64,000 nt of DNA from Planctomycetota bacterium. GTDB lineage: Bacteria; Planctomycetota; UBA1135; GCA-002686595. The notes beneath the pieces were generated by a model. That model had not been told where the DNA came from. It worked only from the letters and a program-made list of their open reading frames with translations, and made no database searches. The stretch is taken from positions 305,992 through 369,991 of the forward strand of contig JABABA010000001.1 of NCBI GenBank assembly GCA_014238415.1, written 5' to 3'. Every line of letters begins with the position of its first letter. Position 1 is the first letter of the stretch. This document shows positions 1 to 8,520 of the stretch, piece after piece. Position numbers and translations under genes: made by a program.

Positions 1-1774
1 CGGCTTCGGCAGAAGCGGCTGCTTCTTCCGGAGCCCCGGGCTCTGCTCCTTCCTGGGCCTTCTCAGCCCGAGCAGCCTCCTTGATCGCTTTCTCCGCCGC
101 AGCAGCGCGCAGGGCCTCATTCTCAGGGAAATCATCATGCACCATGGTCAAGCCAATCCGGCGGTCTTCAATGTCCACCCGGATCACTCGCACTTCCACC
201 TTCAATCCGGACTGGACCACTTCTTCTGCACGCAGAGCGCGGTCTTCAGTTATTTCCGAGATGTGCAACAACCCTTCGAGGTGATCGTCCAACTTGACGA
301 AGGCACCAAAGGTGGTGATCTTCGATACAAAGCCAGTCAGCAAATCGCCGACGTGGTAGTTGTTCGGAATTTCCTCCAACCAGGGGTCGGCCAGGAGCTG
401 CTTGCGTCCCAGGGCGATGCGCTTCTTCTCTTTGTCGACCGCAAGAACAACGCACTGCAGAGTGTCGCCTTTCTTGATCAATTCTGAGGGGTGTGCGACC
501 TTCTTGGTCCAGCTCATATCGGACACGTGCAAGAGGCCATCGATGCCCTCTTCAATCTCCACGAAGGCGCCGTAGGAAGTCAAATTGCGCACACGACCCT
601 CAATCACAGTACCCACAGGGTAGTGATCATCAACCATGTCCCAAGGATTGCTCTCGGCCTGCTTCATGCCCAGAGAAACTTCCATCTTCTCGTTGTCGAT
701 CTCCAAGACAACAACTTCAACCTCGTCGCCAACCGAAACCAACTCGCTGGGGTGGTTGACGCGCTTGGTCCAGGACATTTCAGAAATATGCACCAGGCCC
801 TCGATACCTTCTTCGAGCTTCACGAAGGCTCCATAGGACATCATGTTGACAACGCTGCCCTTGAGGGTCTTGCCCTTGGGATAACGCTCTTCAATACCAT
901 CCCAAGGGGAGGCGGTTTTCTGCTTGAGACCCAGGGCGATTCGCTCCCGATCGAAATCCACCTTGAGCACGATGACCTCAAGTTCCTGGTCCATCTTCAC
1001 CATCTCGCTGGGGTGATTCACGCGGCCCCAGGACATATCAGTGATGTGCAGGAGGCCGTCAATGCCGCCAAGGTCCACGAACACACCAAACTCGGCAATG
1101 TTCTTGACCACACCGGTACGCACCTGGCCCTCCTTGATGTCGCCTAGAAGGTCCTGCTTCAGCTTGGCCCGCTCGTCTTCCATCAGCTTGCGCCTGGAGA
1201 CGACGATGTTCATGCGTTCCATGTCCACCTTGATGATCACCGCCCGCACGGGCTCGTCGATCAGATCGCCAACCTCGATGGTACGGCGTAGCGCAACCTG
1301 ACTTGCGGGCAGAAAGACGTTGACGCCCTCCACATCCACGAGCAGGCCGCCCTTGATCTTGCGCTGGACAATTCCCTGCACAATGTCCCCTTCGCCGTAC
1401 TTCTGGCTGACATCTTCCCAAGAACGCAGACGATCGGCGCGGCGCTTGGAAATCACCGCCATGTCGTTGTCGTCCAGGCCTTCGTAGTAAACCTCAAAGA
1501 CCTGACCCACTTCCGGCCGTTCCCCACCAAACTCACTAAGAGGTATCTGGCCCTCGGACTTGCTGCCGATGTCCATGATGACCATGCTGGAGCGCTCATC
1601 CACCGAATCGACCTTGGCATTCACGATCTGGCCGGTCTTCACATCAGCGATATTTTCACTGAGTGCGGTGTTGAGTTCATCGGCTGTCAAGCCAGCGAGC
1701 GAAGAATCGAGACGTCGCTCGATTTCATCCTGGTCCAGCTCGTATTGCCGGACCCGGCGGGAAACAATTGCCAT
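1..1774 (-). CDS. rpsA: 30S ribosomal protein S1 (3' end outside window)
   Basis: Ribosomal protein S1 binds mRNA on the 30S subunit and helps initiate translation. The 591 codons visible hold six S1 (OB-fold) repeats, starting near residues 46, 132, 216, 302, 387 and 474. Each later repeat carries a GAFV/GVFV core and a GLLHISDMSW-like end; the first two are more divergent, as is usual for S1. An Ala/Glu-rich tail follows and runs off the window edge, so the stop is not seen. The ATG start gives MAIVSRRVRQ. No Shine-Dalgarno sequence precedes it, which is also known for rpsA elsewhere. It lies downstream of plsC and cmk on the same strand; cmk next to rpsA is a common order. Confidence 0.97.
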   Translation of the reverse strand, partial: MAIVSRRVRQYELDQDEIERRLDSSLAGLTADELNTALSENIADVKTGQIVNAKVDSVDERSSMVIMDIGSKSEGQIPLSEFGGERPEVGQVFEVYYEGLDDNDMAVISKRRADRLRSWEDVSQKYGEGDIVQGIVQRKIKGGLLVDVEGVNVFLPASQVALRRTIEVGDLIDEPVRAVIIKVDMERMNIVVSRRKLMEDERAKLKQDLLGDIKEGQVRTGVVKNIAEFGVFVDLGGIDGLLHITDMSWGRVNHPSEMVKMDQELEVIVLKVDFDRERIALGLKQKTASPWDGIEERYPKGKTLKGSVVNMMSYGAFVKLEEGIEGLVHISEMSWTKRVNHPSELVSVGDEVEVVVLEIDNEKMEVSLGMKQAESNPWDMVDDHYPVGTVIEGRVRNLTSYGAFVEIEEGIDGLLHVSDMSWTKKVAHPSELIKKGDTLQCVVLAVDKEKKRIALGRKQLLADPWLEEIPNNYHVGDLLTGFVSKITTFGAFVKLDDHLEGLLHISEITEDRALRAEEVVQSGLKVEVRVIRVDIEDRRIGLTMVHDDFPENEALRAAAAEKAIKEAARAEKAQEGAEPGAPEEAAASAEA

Positions 1775-2008
1775 GGTTGAGTTGTCTTGGGACCTGGGGT
1801 GGGTTGTTGGAAATGGAGGCTTTGAACACACGACTCCGAGAACCTGGAGGACTCGGCCGGAATGCTCACCCTCCGGCCAAGCACCCCACATTCGCATTTG
1901 GTCGCCCAGAAAGGTCGTCGGAGGACCCAAGCAAGGGCCGACGACCGGATATCTCAAGGGACCCGGCAGGAATCAGGGCAGCAAGCATACTGCCCGTCGA
2001 CGAGGAGG

Positions 2009-2746
2009 TCAATCTTCTAGCAGTTCACGAGCTTCAGGGTGATCTGGTTTCACCACCGAGGAACCGCTATCCACGGCTGGCGACGAGATCGGCTGCTCCC
2101 CAGGGGGGGCCCCCACCGGAGCCTGCCCTCCTGCTCGCTCAATCCGGGCAAGTTCCGCCACAGTATTTTCCAAGTACGGAAGCAAGTCTGCCCCCGAAGG
2201 ATCCACGGGACCGCTGAAACGCACATGGATTCGCTTGCGCCGGGGCCACCGGCGGTGCCTGGGCCAGGCGTCATAGGCCCCTTCCACTCCGCAGGGAATG
2301 ATCGGCACCCCAGCCATCCTGGCGCTCATTACCGCGCCACCCTTGAACGCCTGCAAGCGCCCGTCCACGCAGCGCGTACCCTCGGGAAAGATGACCACCA
2401 GATTGCCCGCCTTGAGATCATCCACAATCTGGCGCAAGGCAGCCCGGTCACTGGTCCCTGGCTCCACAAGAATTGCCTCAGTACCCTCCAGGAGCCGGTC
2501 CATGAAACGACTCGTGGTCAAACTGCGACGGGCCACAAAAGCCGCCTGGCGCGGCCCAGCAGCCTGTGCCACCGCCGGAATGTCGAGCAGGGATCCATGG
2601 TTCGCAATGATCAGAGCGCCTCCGTGATCGGGTACATGCTCATGCCCCTCCACTCGAGCCGGCCACAGAAGCAGGCTCCAAACGCGAATCGCAAGCATCA
2701 CGGCGCGATAGAAAGCAGTGCGCCGGGTACGGGTCTGGACAGTCAT
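2009..2746 (-). CDS. plsC: 1-acyl-sn-glycerol-3-phosphate acyltransferase (PlsC family)
   Basis: Predicted membrane-associated acyltransferase that adds the second acyl chain to lysophosphatidic acid in phospholipid synthesis. The 245-residue protein has the family block NHGSLLD (H-x4-D catalytic motif, residues 49-55) and FPEGTR (residues 120-125, glycerol-phosphate binding). The first 30 residues are hydrophobic enough for a membrane anchor. I chose the ATG at 2746; an in-frame TTG lies four codons upstream. The last 30 residues, after about 215, are Pro/Ser-rich and probably disordered. It lies between cmk and rpsA on the same strand, with 72 bases to cmk. Acyl specificity cannot be read from the sequence. 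Confidence 0.9.
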   Translation of the reverse strand: MTVQTRTRRTAFYRAVMLAIRVWSLLLWPARVEGHEHVPDHGGALIIANHGSLLDIPAVAQAAGPRQAAFVARRSLTTSRFMDRLLEGTEAILVEPGTSDRAALRQIVDDLKAGNLVVIFPEGTRCVDGRLQAFKGGAVMSARMAGVPIIPCGVEGAYDAWPRHRRWPRRKRIHVRFSGPVDPSGADLLPYLENTVAELARIERAGGQAPVGAPPGEQPISSPAVDSGSSVVKPDHPEARELLED

Positions 2747-2818
2747 AAAAAGGACCAAAAAATGCCAGGAGACTCAAAGCAGGGGAGGAGGCTCTCCCAA
2801 GATATGGTCGGGCCGCGC

Positions 2819-3472
2819 CTAGAGCGCTCCCAGGATACTCGCCACAACCTGCTCCAGGGTCAGGTCATCACTGTTCAATTCCAAGGCCCCCACTGCAGGG
2901 CGCAGGGGAGCGATCGAGCGTTCACGATCCCGCCGGTCTCGCTCCAGGAGTTCCCGTTCGTACTCTGAAGCGCGCTCGGGATGACCCTCCTGTTCTGCCC
3001 TGCGCATGGCACGAACGCCCGGCGAAGCCATGAGAAAGACCTTCAAGGGGGCCTCGGGAAAGACAACCGTACCGATGTCGCGACCCTCGGCCACGCACCC
3101 GTGGCGCCGGCCCAGTATCCGCTGCCGGGCAACCATTGCGTCCCGCACGGGACCATGCTGGGCAACCCGCGAAGCCAGTTCCCCTACGCCTTCGCCCCCC
3201 ACATCCAAGATCTCCCCACCAACCAGGAGGGCACCGGAAGAATCAAAATCCAAATCCAGGTCAGCCGCAACCTCCCCCGCTGCCTGAGGATCATCAAGAT
3301 CCACGCTGGCGCGTTGACAAGCGAGAGCCACAGCACGATACATGGCGCCTGAATTGAGAAAGGGCACCCCCAGATGCTGGGCCAGGAGTTCTGCCACTGA
3401 ACTCTTGCCGCTGGCGGCAGGACCATCGATCGCCACGATCAAGGGCTTGGATGGGGAAGAGTCGGCAGTCAT
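2819..3472 (-). CDS. cmk: Cytidylate kinase
   Basis: Phosphorylates CMP and dCMP to the diphosphates in the cytoplasm. The 217-residue length is typical of bacterial Cmk. It begins MTADSSPSKP and carries the P-loop GPAASGKSS at about residues 17-25, the family NSGAMYRA stretch and RDIGTVVFP for nucleotide binding. The ORF extends 49 codons upstream, but that part overlaps the end of the preceding gene and lacks family sequence, so the ATG at 3472 is preferred. It begins 16 bases after the stop of the PLP-enzyme gene, suggesting one transcript with lpxH and the genes upstream. Confidence 0.95.
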   Translation of the reverse strand: MTADSSPSKPLIVAIDGPAASGKSSVAELLAQHLGVPFLNSGAMYRAVALACQRASVDLDDPQAAGEVAADLDLDFDSSGALLVGGEILDVGGEGVGELASRVAQHGPVRDAMVARQRILGRRHGCVAEGRDIGTVVFPEAPLKVFLMASPGVRAMRRAEQEGHPERASEYERELLERDRRDRERSIAPLRPAVGALELNSDDLTLEQVVASILGAL

Positions 3473-3488
3473 CAGAAACAGTAGATTC

Positions 3489-4664
3489 CTAGGAAATTGA
3501 GGACCGCGCCTGAGCCAGCAGCTCAAGCAGACGATCCACATCGGCCTGATCGTGATAGAGGGAGAAACCCAGACGCAAACGGTCACGGCGCACATCGGTC
3601 TGCACGCCGAGGGAATCAAACGCTTCCTTCAACTGCCCTGCCTTGGGCTCCCTGAAGCAGAGGAAGTGCCCACGGTCGGGAACCTCCGGCCCTGGGAACA
3701 GGCTGACGCGGGACATCGGCCCGGACTCGGGCAGCGCCTTGATCACACGGCTTTGCAAGGCCCCGACCCAAGCATGCAAGGCCTTTGGATCCAGTCTTTC
3801 CTCGTCGAGCAAACCAAGGGCGGCGTCCAATCGCATCAGCCCAGTAGGGTCTAGAGTTGCTCCTGCAAAACGCGAGCCGTCTACCCCGTAGGCCAACTTG
3901 CCATGAACATCAAAAGACGAGAGGCTCCCAAAACTCGCAAGCCAGCCTGTTTGCACCGGTCTTGGGCATATTCCTGGAGGACAAGCCAGGAAGCAGGCCC
4001 CCTCCCCGGCCATGGCGTACTTGTAGCCACCGGCGGTCACAAAGGCCCGCTTCGCCACACGCGAGTAGTCCATGGGAAGGGCGTTGAATCCGTGGTAGGC
4101 ATCAATCAGCACAAGGGTCCCGGGATCCGGCACGGCTTCCACCAGCGCATCCACATCGTCCACGATCCAACCGGAGTTGAAGAAGACCTTGCTGAACATC
4201 ACCAGATCATGCCCCCCACGAGCAATTGCCTCGCTCATGCGCTCCGAAAAAGTATCCAAAGGCTCGGCAGGTACCTGTTCAATCACGGCAACCCCATTCT
4301 CCTGCCAGCTGCTGAACTGGCGCAGGGCCGCATAGAACTCGGCGTCGCTGGTCAAAATGCGCCAGGGCCGATCCCGAGGAAGTGTCGAACAAAGCCGAAC
4401 AAGGAACTCGTGTGTGTTGGCTCCAAAAACCAAGCCGCTGGGATCGGGCCAGCCGAGGCGCCGAGCAACCCGCTCGGAGAGTCGGGGCAGCAACTCTCCG
4501 AAGAGCTGGTCCCATTTGCGATCGAGCATGCGCGCTGCCAACAAGGCCGCTTCACCATGTGCCTCGATCACCCGATCGGGCCACATATGATGGCTGTGAG
4601 CCGCAAAGTGCAACCTCTCCCCTTGCAAGGCCAGAGTCGTTTCGAAGAGGGCCTTGTGGGTCAT
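3489..4664 (-). CDS. Kynureninase-like PLP-dependent enzyme (class V aminotransferase fold)
   Basis: A 391-residue fold-type I PLP enzyme. The predicted Schiff-base lysine is K215 in GGYKYAMAGEG, close to the kynureninase pattern, and D188 in LIDAYHGF should bind the pyridine nitrogen. The N-terminal HFAAHSHHMWP block and ANTHEF also recall kynureninase and related aminotransferases. The start codon ATG (4664) overlaps the lpxH stop as ATGA, so translation is probably coupled. An in-frame extension of 30 codons was rejected because it lies inside lpxH. No other tryptophan-catabolism gene is visible, so kynurenine may not be the substrate; cysteine desulfurase or another class V activity is possible. 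Confidence 0.75.
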   Translation of the reverse strand: MTHKALFETTLALQGERLHFAAHSHHMWPDRVIEAHGEAALLAARMLDRKWDQLFGELLPRLSERVARRLGWPDPSGLVFGANTHEFLVRLCSTLPRDRPWRILTSDAEFYAALRQFSSWQENGVAVIEQVPAEPLDTFSERMSEAIARGGHDLVMFSKVFFNSGWIVDDVDALVEAVPDPGTLVLIDAYHGFNALPMDYSRVAKRAFVTAGGYKYAMAGEGACFLACPPGICPRPVQTGWLASFGSLSSFDVHGKLAYGVDGSRFAGATLDPTGLMRLDAALGLLDEERLDPKALHAWVGALQSRVIKALPESGPMSRVSLFPGPEVPDRGHFLCFREPKAGQLKEAFDSLGVQTDVRRDRLRLGFSLYHDQADVDRLLELLAQARSSIS

Positions 4665-5437
4665 GGACGTGCGGGGGACATCAGGTCTCGATGGCAGAGG
4701 CTCTTGGGGCCAGCGCCGGTTCCCAGGCGCAAAGTATCCCTCAGGCCTCCCCAACCGTCCAGCACCAACCAGCGCAGAGAGCCGGAATCCAGGCTGCGGT
4801 CCGAGAATTCATGGGCATGGCCCACCACCAACAGCTGGGCAGGAGCGAGGGGATCGGCAGCGCATGCCGCCGCTAGAGCGGCCTCGGTCTGCATGGCCTT
4901 GCGCGGAGCAGGTTTGCGCGCCACCGCTTTCCGACTGGCGCTTCTCAAGCGACCCACCAGCAGGAGCAGCAGCGCCCGCGGCAGCCAGCGCACCAACCAA
5001 TGCACGGCTTTGCTATGCAGCACTCGCCGCAGACGCAGATAGCCCACGTCACGGGTACAAAGAGTGTCCCCGTGAAGGATCAGGACCCGGACTCCATCGA
5101 GGGCCCCGTGCCATCCCCCCGGATACAGGCCGGCGCCAATCGCCCCGGCGAACTCCTCGTCGAGCAAGAAGTCCCGGTTGCCCGGAATCACATCCACCGC
5201 CACACCTCGTTGGGTGAGTTGCAACAAGGCCCGGGACACCTCCCGGGCACCACCCAGGCGCGCAGTCTTGGGTCCAAACCAGGCCTCAAAGAGATCACCC
5301 AGGATCACGAGCCGCGGCGCCTTCAAGGCTGCACAAAAAGCGCTGAACTCATCGACTTCAGGGCCACCAGAGGGATCGAGATGCAGGTCTCCAATCACCA
5401 GAGTGCCGTCCTCGCGAGTAGGCCAACTGGGGTTCAA
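4661..5437 (-). CDS. lpxH: UDP-2,3-diacylglucosamine diphosphatase-like metallophosphoesterase
   Basis: Likely cleaves UDP-2,3-diacylglucosamine to lipid X in lipid A synthesis at the inner membrane face. The 258-residue protein shows the calcineurin-like metal ligands in order: GDLHL near residue 17, LGDLFEAW near 47, GNRDFLL near 86, HGDTLCT near 122 and GHAH near 207. GNRDF and the LCT-D block are LpxH hallmarks. A hydrophobic Arg/Leu-rich insert at about 145-165 fits the membrane-facing cap. It starts within the stop of the sigma-54 activator gene (ATGA) and ends within the start of the next. No other lpx gene is in the window. A related phosphoesterase of different specificity cannot be excluded. 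Confidence 0.8.
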   Translation of the reverse strand: MNPSWPTREDGTLVIGDLHLDPSGGPEVDEFSAFCAALKAPRLVILGDLFEAWFGPKTARLGGAREVSRALLQLTQRGVAVDVIPGNRDFLLDEEFAGAIGAGLYPGGWHGALDGVRVLILHGDTLCTRDVGYLRLRRVLHSKAVHWLVRWLPRALLLLLVGRLRSASRKAVARKPAPRKAMQTEAALAAACAADPLAPAQLLVVGHAHEFSDRSLDSGSLRWLVLDGWGGLRDTLRLGTGAGPKSLCHRDLMSPARP

Positions 5438-6828
5438 GTGGAGCTCTCCCTTTCCTCGTCTGAAGCATCCCCATCCACACCGCGCCCGTCAAGTTTGTGC
5501 TCGCGCAGTTTCTCCCAAAGCACCTTGCGCGAAATCCCCAGCAACTCCGCGCACTGAGTGCGATGACCACTGGTCATTTCAAGCGCCCTCGCCAGATGGG
5601 CACCTTCCGCCTGCTTGAGCACGGCGCGCAGAGGTTGGATCTCCTCGGGAACTTCCGTGGCACCGCGCCAACGGGGATCAGCAGGAAGGAGATCTTCCGC
5701 CCGCAGGACCCGGTTCTTGCCCGCCAAGGCAATCCCCCGCTGAATCGCATTCTCCAACTCGCGCACATTTCCTGGCCAGGGATAGCGTTCCAGCATGGCC
5801 ATGCTGGAGCGGCCGACCGTCCACTCCCCCGCTCCTCCATGCCGTTTCAGGAGATGCTGCACCAACAGAGGCACATCCCCCGCACGCTGGCGAAGGGGAG
5901 GCAAGAGTACGGGTACCACATGCACCCGCCAGTAAAGGTCTTCCCTGAAAGTTCCCGCGCGTACCATCTCGCGCAGATCGACTTTGGTTGCCACCACCAC
6001 CCGGATGTCCACCTCAATGGAGCGCTCGCCCCCCACCCTTTCAAAAGAGCGTTCCTGCAGTACCCGCAACAGTTTGACCTGGGTGGGCAAGGGCATGTCA
6101 TCGATGTCGTCCAGGAACAAGGTGCCCCCGTGCGCCAGCTCAAAGCGACCCTTGCGCTCCCGACGCGCATCGGTGAAGGCGCCCTTTTCGTGACCGAACA
6201 ACTCGGCTTCAAGCAGACCCTCGGGCAACGCAGCACAGGAGAGAGGAATGAAGGGGCCCGCCGTGCGTGGACTCTCGTCATGGACCGCCTGAGCGATGCG
6301 CTCCTTGCCCGTGCCACTCTCCCCTTGGATCAGAACCGTTGCTTCCGAACTGGCCACCTGGCGTACCCGTTCAAAGACCCCCCGCATAGCCTCCGACTGG
6401 CCCACGATGCCCTCAAAACCACGGGCCCTTGAGAGTTCTTCCCGCAGGCGTGTGTTTTCCAGCTCAAGGTCTGAGAGGCGCGCCAGGCCAGCCAGGCGCT
6501 GGATAATCGTCTCGTTGCGGAAAGGCTTTTGGACATAGTCCACAGCTCCAAGACGCATAGCCGCCACGGCGTCATCCACGGTGGCATACCCCGTCATCAA
6601 GATCACCGGACGCTCGGGCCTGAGCTCCACAGATCGTTCCAGAATCGCCACGCCGCCCGAGCCCGGCAAACGCACATCAGTGACAACCACCTCCGGATCG
6701 CTCTCTTCCAGCGCCTTGAAGGCCGAATCTGTATCGGTGGCACCCAAGACCTCGTGGCCAGCCTCTTCAAGGGCATCGCGCAAAGTCACAAAAATCGTGA
6801 CCTCATCGTCCACCAGGAGAACGCGCAC
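5434..6828 (-). CDS. Sigma-54-dependent response regulator (NtrC family)
   Basis: A two-component transcription activator of 464 residues. Order: receiver domain (D7, D8, phospho-acceptor D51, T79 region, K101), AAA+ sigma-54 interaction domain (Walker A GESGTGKE at 169-176; GAFTDA at 216-221, a variant of the sigma-54 contact loop GAFTGA), and a C-terminal Fis-type HTH near 418-447. The start is GTG; six bases separate it from the degenerate GGDEF gene, and it overlaps lpxH by ATGA. No intact cognate histidine kinase lies nearby; the kinase-like gene at 18.1 kb looks degenerate. rpoN itself is 4 kb away. Target promoters are unknown. Confidence 0.95.
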   Translation of the reverse strand: MRVLLVDDEVTIFVTLRDALEEAGHEVLGATDTDSAFKALEESDPEVVVTDVRLPGSGGVAILERSVELRPERPVILMTGYATVDDAVAAMRLGAVDYVQKPFRNETIIQRLAGLARLSDLELENTRLREELSRARGFEGIVGQSEAMRGVFERVRQVASSEATVLIQGESGTGKERIAQAVHDESPRTAGPFIPLSCAALPEGLLEAELFGHEKGAFTDARRERKGRFELAHGGTLFLDDIDDMPLPTQVKLLRVLQERSFERVGGERSIEVDIRVVVATKVDLREMVRAGTFREDLYWRVHVVPVLLPPLRQRAGDVPLLVQHLLKRHGGAGEWTVGRSSMAMLERYPWPGNVRELENAIQRGIALAGKNRVLRAEDLLPADPRWRGATEVPEEIQPLRAVLKQAEGAHLARALEMTSGHRTQCAELLGISRKVLWEKLREHKLDGRGVDGDASDEERESST

Positions 6829-6834
6829 CCTGGA

Positions 6835-7353
6835 TCAGCCTCCGATCACACCGGTCTCTCCGCGATTTCCGCCCGCGGCCTGGGCTACCTGCAGGCCATT
6901 CTCAGCGGCTTCTAGCAAGGCATCAAAAAACAATACGTCATCCCCACCTCTTGTCGAACCTATACCCGCCGAGAGGGAGACATCCATCTTGCGTCCCTCG
7001 CTCTCGAACTCCAGCTGTCGGGCGGCGGTCAAGAGACGCTCAACCATGCGTTGGGCACCCTCTAGTGAAGTATGGGGCACAACTACCAGTAAACGGTCAT
7101 CAGCCAGGCGTCCCAGGAAATCGCTTGCCCGGGTCTCGCGCTTGAGTATCTCGATAACCTCCTCGATCACCGCCTCCTTGGAATCGTAACCGTAGAGATC
7201 CCGCAACTGGTTCAGACGGTCTACACCCACCATCAGACAACTGAGGGGATAGCCGTAGCGCTGAGCGCGATGAAATTCTACGCGAATCAGATGCTGAATC
7301 TGAGCCAGGGTGAACAGGCTGCGATCCTGAGACTGTTGAGAGGAGTCACTCAT
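6835..7353 (-). CDS. Degenerate GGDEF-domain protein
   Basis: The 172-residue protein aligns with a diguanylate cyclase (GGDEF) domain: QIQHLIRVEFHRAQRYGYPLS helix and strand, VDRLNQLRDLYG, then SDFLGRLADDR where R-x-GGDEF would be, and a closing SLSAGIGS. The catalytic GG(D/E)EF signature is replaced by LADDR, so cyclase activity is unlikely. A role as a c-di-GMP sensor or protein-interaction domain is possible, but no RxxD inhibitory site is obvious. There is no added sensor domain. An in-frame GTG four codons upstream (7365) is an alternative start. It lies directly before the NtrC-type regulator and may act on it. Confidence 0.75.
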   Translation of the reverse strand: MSDSSQQSQDRSLFTLAQIQHLIRVEFHRAQRYGYPLSCLMVGVDRLNQLRDLYGYDSKEAVIEEVIEILKRETRASDFLGRLADDRLLVVVPHTSLEGAQRMVERLLTAARQLEFESEGRKMDVSLSAGIGSTRGGDDVLFFDALLEAAENGLQVAQAAGGNRGETGVIGG

Positions 7354-7368
7354 AGGCAGCGGCACATG

Positions 7369-7572
7369 TTAGCCCCTTGCCCCCCAAAAGAAGCACCCCG
7401 CGACGCACAATTGCAGCAGTTCCCCCCTCAAGTGCCCCAATTCTGGACCGTTCGGGCGGCGCGCCTCTGGGACTGGTCGATCCTGAGACTCAGCCCGCAC
7501 GGCAGCTGCCAGGAAGGAATTTGCCCTCCCATTCACCACTCCAAAGACCACGATTCCTACTCCAGGCCTCAT
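7369..7572 (-). CDS. Small ORF of 67 residues, function unknown
   Basis: This short ORF begins MRPGVGIVVFGVVNGRAN. Its ATG overlaps the stop of the FHA-like gene as ATGA, and its stop lies three bases before the GTG start option of the degenerate GGDEF gene, so it fills the gap between two real genes exactly. That coupling is the main support. The N-terminus is mildly hydrophobic (GVGIVVFGVV). I recognise no family, and the sequence could be chance coding in a GC-rich spacer. Confidence 0.35.
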   Translation of the reverse strand: MRPGVGIVVFGVVNGRANSFLAAAVRAESQDRPVPEARRPNGPELGHLRGELLQLCVAGCFFWGARG

Positions 7573-8399
7573 CCAGCGCCTCCCAAGAGTCCGCTGACGG
7601 CCTTCAGAAGGTGATCAGCCGCGCCGTCCAGGCTCCATTGCCAACGCGCCCTGCCAATGACCAACAGAGTTCCAATCAACAGGGAGTAGACCAGCACGGC
7701 CACCAGGTTAGCCACCAGGAAGGCAGACCCGCCGCGCGCCGCCCCGCGGGCCTTGCGTGTAGCTCCGCGCACACCCCGCTGAAACGAGGACATGAGCAAG
7801 TCACGCTGAATGCGACCGCTACGCTCACAGAGGGCCTTGGACTCCAAGTCCACCCCCTCAAGAATATCCCTGGCGCAGGCGTCAGCATCCCACTCTCCGC
7901 GCAGCACTGCAGCCTGCCAACGCTTGATCGCAGCCCGGTCCCCGCTTCCCATCTCAGCAGCGATGCCCGCCAGAATCCGGCGGGCCACGGGCAGGTCCTG
8001 CAGTTCGAGCTGGCGTGGACTGGGATCTGGCTCGCGAACCGACGCAGGGCCCTTGGGAGCATCTCCCAGTGGTTTTGGGGCCTTCAATTGCGCTTCTGCT
8101 CGTGCAGGAGTCTCAGGCGCCTGCTCAGCATCTGGTGGATGGACCACAATCAACATGCCCTGCCACTGGATCGTATCCCCATCCTGGAGTTCGCACTCCA
8201 CAACAGCCTTGCCGTTGACCAGGGGGGTGGTCCGGGAGCCCGCCAGCACCAGCCGGGCAGGATCAGCCCATAGGTGCAGTTCATCCCCTTCAGCGTCCTT
8301 GGCAAGCACCTCACAGCCCTCACCCCCCACTCGCACCCGGTCCGTCCAAGGAACCCTGCCAAGGCTGCCCCCTCCCTTGATGTCAATCGAGCCTTCCAT
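7569..8399 (-). CDS. FHA-like domain membrane protein
   Basis: A 276-residue protein beginning MEGSIDIKGGGSLGRVPW. The first 110 residues look like a forkhead-associated (FHA) fold: a PLVNGK turn and LQDGDTIQWQG, resembling the family's final strands, though the phosphothreonine-binding Arg/Ser pattern is not clear. A Pro/Ala/Glu linker follows (about 95-140). An alpha-helical middle with ARRILAGIAAEMG and one transmembrane segment near residues 235-260 (VANLVAVLVYSLLIGTLLVIG) come next. The ORF continues 48 codons upstream, but that part has no FHA pattern and would overlap the divergent gene. It heads the minus-strand series that leads to the sigma-54 activator, so a signalling role is plausible. 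Confidence 0.6.
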   Translation of the reverse strand: MEGSIDIKGGGSLGRVPWTDRVRVGGEGCEVLAKDAEGDELHLWADPARLVLAGSRTTPLVNGKAVVECELQDGDTIQWQGMLIVVHPPDAEQAPETPARAEAQLKAPKPLGDAPKGPASVREPDPSPRQLELQDLPVARRILAGIAAEMGSGDRAAIKRWQAAVLRGEWDADACARDILEGVDLESKALCERSGRIQRDLLMSSFQRGVRGATRKARGAARGGSAFLVANLVAVLVYSLLIGTLLVIGRARWQWSLDGAADHLLKAVSGLLGGAG

Positions 8400-8520
8400 G
8401 GCCCCCAGCATGCCAAGCGCCGGCCACGGATGCACTTGCTGTTGCCCGCAGATCTCAGGGTCACTGGTTGGGTGATCCTGCCGCGTGACTCGAAATAGCA
8501 AGAACACTAACCTGTCCAAC

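Noticed and set aside
2039..2968. Plus-strand ORF of 309 codons
   Set aside because: Antisense to plsC and cmk, which carry complete family motifs.
3903..5042. Plus-strand ORF of 379 codons
   Set aside because: Antisense to the PLP enzyme and lpxH, both with intact active sites; no recognisable sequence in the ORF.
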